DNA of 64,000 nt, taken from Stercorarius parasiticus. Taxonomy: Eukaryota; Chordata; Aves; Charadriiformes; Stercorariidae. Position numbers and translations under genes: made by a program. How positions within the stretch are numbered: position 1 is the first letter of the stretch; the number at the start of each line of letters is the position of its first letter. Location of the stretch: the NCBI GenBank assembly GCA_013396915.1, contig VWZL01000009.1, positions 279,150 through 343,149 on the forward strand. Reading direction: 5' to 3'. Below are positions 1 to 13,900 of the stretch, piece after piece. Under the pieces are notes generated by a model. It did not search any database, was not told where the DNA came from, and saw only the letters and a list, made by a program, of their open reading frames with translations.

Positions 1-3000
1 GTCTGTGGGACAAGGGAAGGCTGAACTCCTAACACAGGGAAGGGAATTCCTGGCAAAGCCGATGAAAGTATCACGGTCCGGGTCTGTCCGCGCCTGTCTC
101 TGGACACAGGGTGACGGGCAGCCTCCAGAGCACCCCGCCGATCCCTGGGGTCTCTTCTTCCCCACCACAGCCACGTCTGCCCTCGTCCAGAGGAATGGCG
201 TCCGGGCACTGAACAGACCGCGTCCTCTCGCCCGCCACGGGGACACCGGCCCTGCCTGCAAGAGGGGAGGGAGGTCCAGGCTGTGCTCGTGGAGCCCTTC
301 CCGGGGGAGCAGGGCCCGCGGCTGGCGCAGCAGGTACAAAAGCAGCAGCGGCTGCTCCTGCTCGGTCACGTGAAGGGCCGTTTGTCAGACGCGCTCTCAG
401 GGGCGTGCTGAGCCGGTCTGTGCCCCGGAAATACTCGTTGGCCTTCTCTTCTTTACACTTTGTGCCGTCTTGAACGCTCTTACCTCAGATTTATACCAGG
501 ACATACGAGAAGAACTAGAGCTAGCTTTATAAATATTTATATAGAATAAATACTTTTTTTTTGTTTTGTTCTGAATGACCACTTTCACAGCGTGGAATCT
601 TTTCTACTAAGAATATGATATTTGGAATTCAAGATTTGCTTTTTCTTTCTTTCCATATGTTCTGTGTTAAACATATGCTATACTTTATATTTAAAAACTA
701 GCAGCAGACTGAAAAAAATAGCCCACACCACAAAAATATGTTTGCTTCATTATCAAGGGCTTCTGGTTTTTTGTATTTTTTTTTTAACGCGTGGTGGGGG
801 AAACACCCTTGAGGACAATGTCAGACCGTGAAACTAACTTTTAAGAGCTGTGGAGAGAGCGAGCATCCGGTTCTTGGTTTGCAGCGTATCTAAGGCTTGT
901 CAGAGCTTAGGGCTCTACATTGCAGTAGAGGTGGTGATGGAGTTGGCGCTGTTGTAATTAAGGAAGGAAGCCCCTCCACTTATTTAGGCACTGGCCTTTG
1001 CATGCTTGGATAATACTTGAACTGGCCTCTGCTGAAGAACTGCGCTGACACAAGTGAAGAATGGCCAGCCTGGGACACCTCCGTCGGTTCCCAGCTTCGG
1101 ACCCAAGAGAGCGTCTCCCCTCCCTCCCCGTGCGGGCTGGCGCGCCGTTTCCCCGCGGCGAGCTCCCTGCGGCGCAGAGCTGGGCACGGCTGCACGCGCG
1201 GTCTGCCTGCCGTCGCCAGAGCTTGCTGCCCAAGCAAGCTTCCAGTTTTTTTAGTTGGTGAGAAGAAAATTAACACTCACCGCAAAAAGATCCTTGTTTA
1301 AGACTAGGGAAGCGGTACAGTACGTTTAAATCGAGGCAAGATTTTAAAATCCTGTGATAGATCTAATTGGTGAATTCAGGAAAGGAAATGGGGTTTGTCA
1401 TTTGTCATATAAAAATGAAGTTACGTGGCTGTTGCTATGGTGACGCCTTGTTTATTATACAGCAGAGTAACCTGTGAAAATGTGCTGCCTGAGAGCGCTT
1501 CAAAGTACCTACTTTTTTCCCCGCATTGTTTTAGGTCTTTTTCATGAATGTTTAATTTTCTGTTTGGGAGGGGAGGAGGAAGTGCCCAGTCATCCTCTAG
1601 CTAGGTATGAATATTTTAAACTTTAGGAAATCGCTGGTAATTTAGAACTTGTCTCTGAAATTACCTGGTAAATGACCACAGCAACATTTAGAAGTAAAAA
1701 GCAATGAGGTGTGCACAATTACCTTCTAAAGCTGGAGACACACACATACTTAAGCATGAATTTAATTATAAAACGGGTAGATTGCTGCCTTTTTTAAATC
1801 CTACCTGATGAAGATGACAGCTATTTCTGGTTGAAACCATAGCAGAACAAAAGCCTACACTGTTAAATTATAAACTTATAAATAAAAGTTCTCTTGCAAA
1901 AATACAATATAGGTTTAATTATTGTAATTAGTTGCATATTTCAAACTATATTTTCAAGCAAGTGTAGTTAAATTAGTAAAGACAGCTTTGTGAACCGCCT
2001 TAAAACGGCTTACGCATGCTTAGCTGCAGTTAGCAAAGGGCTGATTTCAGCTAAATGGCTTTTGAGTATTTTCAAATGACCCAGGCGTGTTGATAAGGGG
2101 GCTTGTACCAGTTGTAATGGGATTTGATCAAGCCAGTCTATCATTCGCGTACGTCAGGCCTTACTGAAATAAACAGCCTATTAAGCCCCGCTTCGCTTGT
2201 CTAAAAATCCTTGCTTCTAGTTGTACCTTTGCAAACCGACTGAGGCGTTTCGGACTTGGTGAATTCCATAGCAGACGAGTGCAAGAAATTCACGACCCGC
2301 AGCTGCCACTTGCGGCCGGGTAGCAAAGCGCCCCGCGGGCGTTACCGCGTACGGGAGGAGACCCCCACAGCTCCGCCTGCAGCCCAGCACCAGTACAGAA
2401 TCTCACCTGCTGTGATGGGGGGGGGTTGCTCCTGTAAGCTCTAAAGGTGTAGACTCTTGAAGCTGTATGAACAAGTACTTCAGGCAGACAGAACAGAGGC
2501 TGCCGTCGGTGAGGTGGGGTTTTCCTCTGACCGATCCTGTTAAAATGGCCGGGGCTACGTTAAGACCCCAGGAACACACGAAGGGGTACAAAATATTGTC
2601 GGTGTTACAGAACACTTCATTAAAGCACGTGAAATGTAAAGATACGGGAAAATTTTGTCAGGAAATAGGGCTGTAAAATCTATCCAAACAATAAAATTTA
2701 AAAAAGCAAAACAGCAAACCTCCCCCCCTGGCCCGCAACCCAAAAACTGACATGAGAAGTTGCAATGTGGTCGGTCTCTGCATTCACTCAAACCTGATTT
2801 CAAAGCAAAGTCTTTTTAAAATGAACGGTCTTCCTGCAGCGCTTGCAACCCAACTATCGCAGCATTATAAATTAATGCAAAAGATGCCAAAAGGCCCCTT
2901 AAGCGGAAAATGTCAACATGCAAATGTTAAGCAAGAGATTTACAGAGGAACTTGGAAGCCTCCAAGTCCCACTGGAAGGCTTCCCATCCCCAAAACCCCT

Positions 3001-6000
3001 TTGAAAGTCTCAGTCCCGTTGCAGTGCAGTAGCCAGATCTGCCAGTGGCGGCACATCCTCCGCCTCCCCGACGCGCGCCTGTGGACGGTGTGCGTCCACA
3101 GAGCTCGGCGCGCGCTCTGATGGAAGGACCAGAATCACTCCCGCCCCCCCTTCCCCGTCAGGCGACGGTGGCGCAGAGGCCCGGGAGCAGCCCGGGGTGG
3201 TACGTTCCCGTCTGTGCTGCCGTACCTGTGCAGCAGAGCAGGAGCAGGGACGGAGCGTCAGCCGCAGCTGGAGCGAGCTGCCGGCGCGGAGAGGGGCTCG
3301 CGTGTGCCCAAGTCTGCACTCGGACGTTAAAAGCATCGCATGCCAGAGCTCCTTCTCTCCCGAAGGATAGCACAGATTAAACTCAAATGATGAGCTTAAT
3401 GTGGAAAGAAGTGGGTTTAGTTGTGAGTACAAGACACAGGCTTTCACAAAAAAAGGCTTCTCAGTAAACAGCTGATTCAAGCAAAGGGAGCGCCTCGTGT
3501 TTCCACAGGGGAGACGTGGAACGTGCACTTAGGAGGTTTGAGAGTTCCTTCCTAAGGCTCATTAATAAAGGCTTCGCTAATATCGTATTTTATAAACACT
3601 ATGGAAACTGCAGAAGCCGACTTCTGTAACAACTAGGAACTATGAAGTTGCATTACAGAGGAAGCGTTGGAATTTAACTGGGATTGAAATCCAACCCCCC
3701 CACACCACACAGAGCAGAGCAGAGAAGCAGCTCTGGCTGAATCCAGAGCTTCGAAGGCTGAAAGCGAGGAAAGATTCCACCCTGCAGATGAGCACTTAAC
3801 TCAGCTCTCGTCTCCCCGAAAGAGCCAGCTTACGCTTCTCCGCACAGCATAGCCTTTGAAGAGGCTGGGGTAAGGCAAGAGTAAAATGAAGGGGTGACGC
3901 TGACGCAAGACCAAACAAAAAGCCCTTTGCTGCTAAAAGTTACGGATTTACACTTCACTGATGGCAGCGTTTGGTGTTTTAGGAGAGCTTAGTACAAACC
4001 TGTAACTTGCTTGGGGAAAAACCCTGTAACCTGTTTAAGGTTTGCTGTGGGTGGAAGACGAGCAGGAAGGAGAGGCGATGCTGTCGGGGGAAGCTCGGGG
4101 AGCTGCAGCTCAGCTCAGCCTTTCCACCGAACCTGCCTGAGATTGCAGCTGCAAAGCCAGGGCAGACATCTGTAGTGTACCACCACGGGCCAAATCCACC
4201 GCTAATTCTCCACTGCACTGTGATTTACTGGTTTAGATGGAAGCAGTGTTTGTTACAGGCATCAAAAACTCATTGCTGCCCTGTGTCATCTCCTGGTGTC
4301 TTAGTCAAGTAAGTACGAACTGTAGAAGCCGGGTGTGAAATTAACACCAGGAAACACTCAAGAAAAATATGTACGTGAATTACTGAGGTTTCCTGTACCA
4401 CAGCACTCTCTTTAATGTCTTACATTTACTCCGGCAAGAGCCCAGATGAGAAGCCGAGTTAGAAGGCTGATGGTGCCAATGACCACGTCGCGGCAGAGAG
4501 CTGAGCGCGGGCGATGCATTCAGGCATTTTCGCCGTCTGCTGCCCCCCTCCCCGTGTGCCACACCACGGTGGCTGCAAGCTTTTACAGTCAGAATAGCCA
4601 GGGATGGTACTCTGTGCGGGTCTCCTCCTCCTAATCGGGACCTAAATGCAAAATCCAGTTGTAGCTGCTTGTGGTTGAATGAAGGCTGGTGTTACGGCGG
4701 GGCTCGGGCGGCTGTTTTCCCCTCCCCAGGAATATGCCGTGGGGTCTGGGCGGTTTGTGCGGGCACGCGAGGAAGAGGTGTCTGGCCGTGCGTGAGAACG
4801 GGCACTGGCACTGTGTTACTGCTCTGCCTCCTATAGCCACTCCCCCGGCCGGCACTTTTTCATCACTCTTTCTTAAGCGCAGCTTCTTTTCAGTCCGACA
4901 GCACTCGGCCGGGCAGACGGTGTGTTTGCGAGGGGAAAGCCTTCGCCGTGACGCTTCTGCCCGTGCCTGTTCTCCCCCTGAGGGACAGGCCACCCGCTGG
5001 CTCTGTCAGGCTCAGTGCGACAAGACCCATCTCTCCCAGGACTTCCCTGGGTAGATGACATAGGATGCAACTGCGTAGCAGGCTTACAGCTTTTGGGAGG
5101 AATAAGTTCTTAACGTGAATAAAAAAGAAAAAAAACCCTCCGAGATCTCTTTGAGAGGACATTCTCACTAAGGCTTCGATACTACGAGTACGGATCAGAA
5201 AAAAAATCTTTCTGCTCTTTATCTTTTTCTTGCTTCTTCCCACAGACAAGTGATTTGGCTATACCTAATTAAAAAGAAGAAAAAAGTGGCATAGGCTTAA
5301 TTAAGGTTTTAATTCAGTTACAGACTACGGGAATAAATCACTGCAGACTTGATAGTGACAATAAGAAAATACGGTGCCTATTCTTCCTCCATAATAGAGG
5401 TAGTAACAAACGATGAGGAATCTTGAGGGAGGAGGAAGGGACGCGTTTTGAGCCCCCTCGGCACGATGCGGTGGCAGCGGGTGACACCAGCTGTGTGGTA
5501 GCTGTGCTCCCAGGGTGGGACCCGTGTCCCCTCCCTGGCACACGAAGGTAGGGTGTGGGGAAGGCTGCTCCTCCTGGCTCCTGCCTCTCTGCTCGTGTGG
5601 GCTGGCTGCTCGGAGGCTGCCACGCGCAAAAGGATGGGCGGAGGAAGAGGCCAGCTTTTGTTTGAGGGAAGTAAGGAAAAGAGAGCAGGTAATGGGTCTG
5701 TACTATGTGCATGAATTCTGTAAGGCACTAAGCAGCCAGCTGTACTGGCACGTTATTTAAAAAACAGACACGAGCTTGTCCTGGTGCTCTAAAGGCAGCA
5801 GGAGCTCACCCAACGCAGCGGCGTGTGGGACCGTCGGCACGCACCAAGCGAAACAGCCCCGGGGAGGCTTCACGAGACGCAGCGTGTTCGCAGCTGCGCG
5901 CGAGCAGAACTTGGGAGCTGCTAGTAAGAGCTGATGCGTTCGTCAGCTCAGACATCGCAGCGGGACGGTTTTGATCACCCAGCTCGCTCGCCACCACGGT

Positions 6001-9000
6001 CCCGTGGCGGCCGGGCAGCGACAGCCCCTCTGCACCTACGTTGGCACTGGGTGCTGCCAAGCTGCAGCCACGTCCCAGAGGAATCCCAGATGTGTTGGAC
6101 CACACGAGCCCTGCTCTCCCTCCAGCCCCATGGGGCAGGGCGCGCCACAGTGCTGCCGGGGCGCTGGTGGGACCGATTCCAGCTCTGCTGAGCATCGGCA
6201 GGTCTCCTGCAGCCGGCCACCCCGGCGTCAGGATGCACGTCGTGCCCAAGAGCCATACTCAGCTAGTTCTGGTACCAAAAGCAGGCCAAGTATGTTACTG
6301 CAAGTCCGGCCGTTTCTCCCTCCGGCCAACGGAAGCTTAAGGATTTATTTCTGACCAGCACTTACAGGTCCAGGTGCTTCTCTGATTCAGTTAACCCTAT
6401 GTTTACAACTATAAAATGTGGATCAAAGTGCAGAAAAACCGGCTTTCTCAAATACAATTATAATTCCTAACTCTACTAGTGCTAACGAGAACCAGAAGAA
6501 CTGTTAGAATTTGTGGTGGGTTTTTGGAACACGGACACCATCTTCGGAAATGTAGGCGAGAAACTAGGAAAATGTGAAGCATTGGATTTTTTCCCAAGCT
6601 AAATAATGGCTTTCCTTAGCATTTAGTACTGGTTGCGAACGCAGGAATGAAAGGCAAACTCGGCTATGTGGCCTCATCATTGCAAGCGGCGGGGAAAGGG
6701 TGGCAATGAGGCCAAGGCAAGCCCTCGCCCACAATCTATGCAGAAATCCGGTTTTTACGTGTTCGAACCAACCTAATTAAGATCCCCTTTAGTAGTCAGA
6801 GTTTCTTTGAGTAGCACCTCAGCTTGTACAGGTTATATGAATTTTTAAAGTAAAAGCCACAGTAATTTTAAAAAGTAGATTTTGGAGTGTTTTTTAAAAA
6901 AAGGACGGGTGGAGAGACCATATCGTCACTCCTTGGCTAGTAAGTTCTGTGAAACAAGCCTTATTCTCAGTCTTTTAACGTGAAGTTTTCACTTCCAGAT
7001 ACTCCTTCAGAAGAATTAACACAGTGTCGAAAAGGAGAAGCGACTGCTTTATTTTAAGGGCTACTTCTTTCTTATTCAGGGTGCTTAATAAATTGAGCGC
7101 CATGCGACAATAACTACTCATATTACAATCATTATAAAAATTATATCACCTGAAGATTAAAAAAAATGCCGCAGAAGGAGAAAAAAGTCATGAGCTCTAC
7201 AATATTGCGTTTCAAGGATTAGAAAGGGGGGAAAAATATATCTAAACACAGGCAAAATCATCCTCACGCACACCCGTCTCCCTTGCGGGGGGGCTGTACT
7301 TTGGTGAGTCGCGGGGAAGACCACAAACTGGTAGCGGGGAAAGGCAGTTCTCAGGACTGACGGCAGACAGAGGGCTTCGGCACAATACGTTTGCAGTTTA
7401 ATTTCAATAGGCCGTTAAGCTCTTAAACACATTAAGCATATCCGCCGCTGCTGGCCAAATCTTTCGTGTCTTCGACTCTGCCCCTCTGAGTGATCCCTGC
7501 GCCTGGCCGGGTCCCCGGCCCCCCTGCGACTGACCTCCCAGTGCTCTGCGCCTTTTGGGGCCCTCCTTCCTTTCCCTGAAGGCAGGCGCGGGTTCGTGTG
7601 CGCACCTATGTCTGTAGAACATACGGCTTACAAAGAGCTAGCCTTTTCCTTTCCGAACTTTTACGATCATTCAGCGAGCGCGTAACTTCACAGTTCTGGT
7701 CGTCTTGCTCTCCTTTTACCGGGCAAAATTAACTGCTGTCGCTTATCTAGGGCTTTTTGCATCGTTGGCTCAAAAGCTGTTTAAAGCTCCCGCTCTCCTA
7801 CAGTGGTCTGTCTCCAGCAGGGGTATAAACTAGTGCTTGGGCGGTTATCGCTCTCGGCTGCCAAGGAGACACGCGATGTTTTCTGCCTTCCCTGTTTCTA
7901 AAGCTACGGCCGAGGTACCCCTTTGTACCCCGCAAAGGGACTGCCCACCTCTGCAGACCGTGGCGTTCCCAGGCCGCTGTAACGCCGTACTGGGGAGGGA
8001 CTGCTGAAGCCCTTGCTGTGAAGCCGTGATGGTTTTATTAAGTCAAGAAAAGGCTGAGAATAAAGCGAACGGGTCGTAGTGTGTTGAACAGGCACGTGGA
8101 AAATGCAGATCGCTTTTCCTGATCTGAGAATCAGGCACCTCACTCCAGTGCCCTCGGCTCACGTTTGTAAAATCCAGGTTGAAAACTTTTAGCAGAAGTA
8201 AAGAGAAACGAAGCCAGCGAGTCGCACGCCACCTATGCAGCGCTAACGGAAAAGGCTGAAGCTTTTCAGCATCACCTCCCAGCTCACACGTCGTTCCTTG
8301 GACAACGCGAAATCTCGGGCGTGATCCTTGCCAGAGAGACGTCATTTCGGACAAGGTACCGGCTGAACAATTAGGCCCCGAATGGATCGTGACATCGAGG
8401 ACATTCTCAGATAAGGCGCCTCCATAAAGAAAATGCTGTCCCTGGATAGTGACGATGTTTTTTTAAATTGCGTTTTTTCCTTTGGAATCAACCTAGCTGC
8501 AGTTTCAATCACACACTGTCAGCTGAATCACAAATCAACAGTTGGCTGGGTTTTCCCCCCTCTTTTCCTTGTTGAAAGAAAGAAAAAGAAGTCACAGCAG
8601 AAAGAGAAGAAATAGCTAAATGAAAGCCAAGGATGGCCCGATGCCAGAGATGCCGGGAACTACCAGTTCCTCCTCTCTCACCACACCCTCTAATGACTCC
8701 ACTTCTGTTTCCTCAAAGACAAGCAGCTCCACAAGAGATCGACTCGGCGCAGCCCGGTTCTCTAGAGACCGATACCTTGAAAGCACACCAGCATGGATAC
8801 CAAGCGTGTCCTCGGGGAGCAGCTCTGCCTTCCAAGGAAACACCACCACATCATGTTCTACTTGGCCGTGTCTTCCATGGCGCTTACAAGCAGCGCAACG
8901 TCTCTCAAACCTCTGCTTCGCTGTAAAATGTCACCGCGCAGCACCAACACCTCCGCCCCGGCAGGAGGACCCGGCTGGAGACCCCTGTCCCACGGCCGCC

Positions 9001-9174
9001 GGCAGAGCCGGGGACGGGACGGCGCTGGGGCTGCCCGTGACACCCACCTCCCCTCGCAGGGACGTTTCAACTGGTGCCACGCACAGCCTTGCTGGAGGAC
9101 GGGACAGAAACACCCGGGCGGCTCCGGAGGAAGCGTGGACATTTTAGCTAAGTGTGCAATTGCATTTTCAACAT

Positions 9175-9202
9175 AATTAGGTGCCTAATTGTGCGCCTAG
9201 GC
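9175..9202. repeat. Adjacent palindromes in AT-rich intron
   Basis: AATTAGG-TG-CCTAATT (9175-9190) is a perfect 7-bp inverted repeat around TG, and GCCTAGGC (9195-9202) is a perfect palindrome a few bases away. The first has TAATT/AATTA homeodomain-type half sites on both arms. Confidence 0.8.
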
Positions 9203-10856
9203 CTAGCTGACGCATTTCCACGTGTATCTAATGATGATTTATCTAAAAGCTCTCTGGCCATAATGCCCTGCTCTCCAATCTAACGGAGGCATTCATAGAA
9301 GTGAGACACGAGTTTGAGTGGTCGCTTTTCCCTAGCGCTTATTTTAAACTGAATTCCTATTTATCTTGGGGTTTTTTGAACAATTCCAGCTGACAGAGCA
9401 ATGGGAAAACTCCAAACAGCAGTATTCCTGGAAGACAAGTGTAGTGCTGCACAAGCAGCTGTGAAAAAAAGAAAAAATCCAGGGGAAAGGCCAGGGTGAG
9501 GTTAATAAATGAAGTTTCCACGCAAGGCTTCCAAACTGCTGATGTTGGACTTTTCCAGTGGTGGGGATGTCGTAAGAACTTGTACTAGCAATCACGGGGT
9601 CAAAAGGGATCTCCTCTCAATAGATGTTGAACGGGAGCTGCAGAGACAGCAGCTTTCGTTGTGAGACAGCGAATGTCACAAGTGCAATACGCGTGAGCAT
9701 CCCGGCAATGCAGCGTGTGCTACCTCCCTTAGCCGTGCAGCCACTTAAAACTCTCCCGGTGTCTTTTCCAGCCGCAGCTGTGAAAGGCTACAGTAATGGG
9801 GTTTGATCACTACCTGTAGACCTCATTGAATAAGGCAAAAAACCAAAAACACCCCACAGATTTTTCCTTTAAATGACACGTCCTTTTACTTAGATAAATT
9901 CTCTGTGTCCTCTCTTAGGGTTATTGAGCTGCCTTTCAACACAAAACTGGCTGAACTCAGGCACCGTCAGGTTCTCAGGGCCAGCCAGGCTCCACAGGCA
10001 CTCAGTCAGACGTCTTAGTATTAACATCTCTCTGAAAATGTCTATTACTTTCCTTAAGTGAACCGCTTCTTAACCTACGGCATCCAATCATTCTTTGCGG
10101 TGTATGATGTCAAAAACACTTAACTGCACAAGCAGAGATCTGTGTTTCTTTTGCCACAGACAATAAATCTTTAGTGTCTTCTCCTGATACGCATCATTCC
10201 ACTTGATCTCAGGAGGCACCATACGTCTCTCTTTCCCTCTGCCTCTTCTAACAAGGTCACTTTCCAGTGATGAAACAACTTTTCCAGAAGGTGTAGCGTT
10301 CGATAATTAATATCTACTGATCATAGCTTCCCAAAGCAGTGCTTTCAAACCCCAGAGCAGGCTCTTCACAAACTTACAGCATGATGACCCCTGAAAACAG
10401 ATTTGACTAGCACATCTGAAAATACCAGCCTGGAAAACTTAGAACGCGTGTGACCACCCTCGCCGCCGATACAACCAGATCTGCGCCCGCTCACGCCACA
10501 GGGAAACCCAGCGCTCCCTCGCACCCCCAGCATTCTTTTACTGCAAGCCTGAGAAGGTTGCGTCATCCTAACACATCCAATATAATCCGCTGTGAACAGG
10601 AAAACTGAAACAGCTCCTGTTGCTTTCGCTGCTGCGCGCGTGGGTTCTGTGGCAACAGCGTCACAAGCGTTCAGGTTACGCGGGAAGGCGTCTCGTCCTG
10701 GGGAAGGAGATCTAGCCCAAAAATTCTCGTGAACACACTGCAAAATTCCTGTCACTGTTACTGTATTTCCGTCTACCGCTCATTTCACTACCGCCAAACT
10801 AGCCTTTTCAGGTGATCTCCGCTTTTAAAGCAATGAGATTTGAGAAACTAGATCTA

Positions 10857-10911
10857 GAATTCCTGGAATTCACAGAATACTAGATCCAACGGAAACCTAG
10901 TCCGTTAGATC
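10857..10911. repeat. Palindrome and hairpin pair
   Basis: GAATTCC-T-GGAATTC (10857-10871) is a perfect inverted repeat. It is followed by GATCCAACGG and, nine bases later, CCGTTAGATC, which pair with one mismatch as a 10-bp stem. Function is unknown; the element may be a relic of a small transposon. Confidence 0.7.
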
Positions 10912-13900
10912 CTCCGGTTCCTTTACACACCTTTCTTTTCTTTCTGTTATAAGTGCTGTTATCAGAGGGCAAAATCTTAGTTGCCACGATAATCTTACTA
11001 AAATGCCCCATCGAGTTCATTAGCCAGCTGTCCCTGGACGTGGTGCTACTAAAGAACCGCTGGCTGGTGCCAGCGCACGGCAGGCTGGCTCTCGGGCCTC
11101 ACCCGGCACGGCGTTACGAAAACGGCTGCGCGAACAAAAGGGCAGCTGTGGCTGAGCGGTGACAGATGCCCCAGGTCCAAGACAGCCACCCGAAGCTCGC
11201 CGGCGGAGCAGCCCGTGCTGAGGACGGGAGCCAGAACCGGGCGACAGGGCAGCGCTGGAAGAGAGGAGGGAGCAGCCCCGACACGAGGATGTGCCCGAGA
11301 ACGTAACATCTCTCTCCGGGGGGGGGCGGTTGTTCTCTAGCGGCAACACGCAGGATTTCTGCATGATTTAGAGACCTGCTGGAGTTTGTAACGCTGGCGC
11401 CTGCTTGGTTCGCTGGGCAAGTCCTTCCACAGAACTGAGGACCGTCCGAAGAGCCCTCAAGCTCTTCTGAAAATTTTCAGCCCTAAATAATCAGCTTTCT
11501 TCTGGGATCACACTCTACTTCCTAAAGATGCCTATCCATCAATTTACAACCATTCCAAATTTTGGCAGGTTTTATGTTGTACTATAATGTGGAATAAAAT
11601 ATCATCCATCTACTTTGGCACAGAAAGATATAAAATGCACTACTAGCTACCGTGCGCTTTCCGCCTGCATTTACCCTCTCCGATCAGACAGTAATATTTT
11701 GCATCCAGCAAGGAGATTTATATTTCAGACCGCTACAGAATTTCTGTTGTTTCCAGTGGAAACAAGTGATAATGAATTCCAGGGAAACCTAATCCTCTTT
11801 AATTTGATCAAACTTGATTTGAAGTGCAGGCTTTGCATTGCTAGACTAAGTAATCAAGATAGAGCAACACCGCTGGAGAAAACTACAGATAGAGCTGTGT
11901 ACCAAAAGTAAAGTAATCTTCATCTCCGAATGAGAAATCGCGAGCCCTGGCGTAAAGCAGCGCAGCGGCAGCTGAAGCGCTGCGCTCAGGGGGTGGTGGT
12001 CCACATTCGAGGGCTGCGGGGCAGCGGAACCGTGACTTATCAGCTGGTCACCTGTCCCGCAGAGGCTGCTGAAGAACGACGGTGAGCTTCGCACATTTAA
12101 ACCTAAGTGATTGATGTTCATTTAGCATTTGTCCACCACAGTTATCAGAAGTTGCAAGATTCGTTTCGGAGGGACTTGAAAGGAACAGAATCATATGCAT
12201 CCTTATATACTTAGTGACACGAAGCGGCGTTCATAACTCCATTACTTGTAATTGAATTAACTTTTTTTAAGACTGTGTTTAAATTACACGAAGGCTATGA
12301 CACAAGCCATCAAAAAGCAGCACGTTCAATATTAAAATTAAATGTTAAGGCTGAGGGCGTGCCGTTATGTCACAGTGTTGAGGGACAAAACTCAAATGTA
12401 TTGAGACATTCTAATTTATGGATGGATGTCAGCCTGAACCTTAAAGTCTAATGGGCTTTGGCAACCTATGGCACAGGCGCGTCTTTTACTAGGTAGCACT
12501 GTCCCCTTTAGACAAAGCGCAGGAACAGAGAAGATGAGAGGCGCCTGGTACTTGAAGGCACTCCATCAAGAGATTGCAGCTGAGCTGTTCACAAAATATC
12601 ACGGCTCATGAAGACTCGGTGATTTTTAAAATGCTAATAACTCACGCGTTTAGGAGTTTTTGTTAACTCTGTAGGGATGTATATAGTTCGTAATGCACTT
12701 AGACATGCAAAAATCGGTTTCAGAACAAAAATGATTTTGAATTTTGGGAATACGGTAAAAAGATCACAATCAATAAACATAATATTTGATCATTTTTCTT
12801 CTTTTTCTCCCCACTGTTCACCTCTAACATACACTTGTCACATTCAGCAGCACGCGTGCTGTAGTCTTCCCCAACTTTTTATCTTCTCGTTCATTCCTTG
12901 ATCCCGCAAGAGCCACGCAATCAGTGTCACGGTAACGGAACAGCTCCCTCACCCCGCCTTCTTTTTGGTAATGTTGTATTAAAGCTAATGAGAAAATTTG
13001 CATGCGTGAAGTTATTAACACGTGCAACTGCTTTCAGGCTTTAGAGACTCTTGCGTGGGTACAATGAGTGTCTGGGTGGGCGTATTTGAGCATGCTGTGA
13101 GCTCAATTAGCTACAATTTAGCCTATAATAAACTCATCCCAAATGAGCGAACCTCCTTGAGGTCTGGGCTGCCCCAGCTGCCTGCAGGTGACACCGACAC
13201 CTTCTAGGTGATAGATAAACTCTCTAGATTTATAGATGGATAGAAAGCATTTCTAAAAACGGTCTTCGCAGAATGTTTTCACAAGACTTTCCTGCCGGTT
13301 AGAGAATTAGAGCCCAGTGGAGTCAAAGGAAAACTACCCAATTTCTTTTCACCTCCTTCTGTCACCAAGTTTCCCGTCCCAGAGCCTCTCTAGATGCTGG
13401 CCAGTTGACTTGCATCATCACTCGTCTCTGCTTATAGGAAGTATTTGTACTCATCTCCTCCAAATGGCAGTGAAATCACAGCCCGAATCTTCTAAAGCGT
13501 GCCAGATGACTGTTGAAGGCGGCTGGGACCTTTCACTTCTCTAGCCATGGAGAATCCCATCTCTGATAAGCTACACCACGGCCTACAAGAAACAGGAATC
13601 TTCTGCTGTCGCTCGCAGAGAACTTAGAACAAAAGGGCTCCTCAGCCCCGACTCCGTTTCCATACCTGGGATTAATCGTGTAAATAAAGAAAGGAGAGAC
13701 CGCAGAAATTTGTAGCGCGCTCTGAATCCGCACAAAATTCAAATGCCAGGGCTCTGTCACAGCGTTTTCTTTTCTTGCCTAGGTTATACGCTCTAAATCA
13801 TAATTTAGCGTCTCTCTCTGCAAACTGTACTTTGGTAAACGCTGAAGCAGTGTTACTGGGATTTATCCCGTAGTTACCCAGCGGCAGCTATGGGTAGTTG

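Noticed and set aside
2860..2890. Minus-strand reading F-C-I-N-L, reminiscent of the last ANTXR2 exon motif.
   Set aside because: It runs into a stop right after and lacks the preceding G-R and a suitable acceptor.
8620..9147. Plus-strand open frame of 175 codons rich in Ser and Thr.
   Set aside because: It has low-complexity composition and overlapping frames on both strands, and no homology is recognised. It could be re-examined with blastp.
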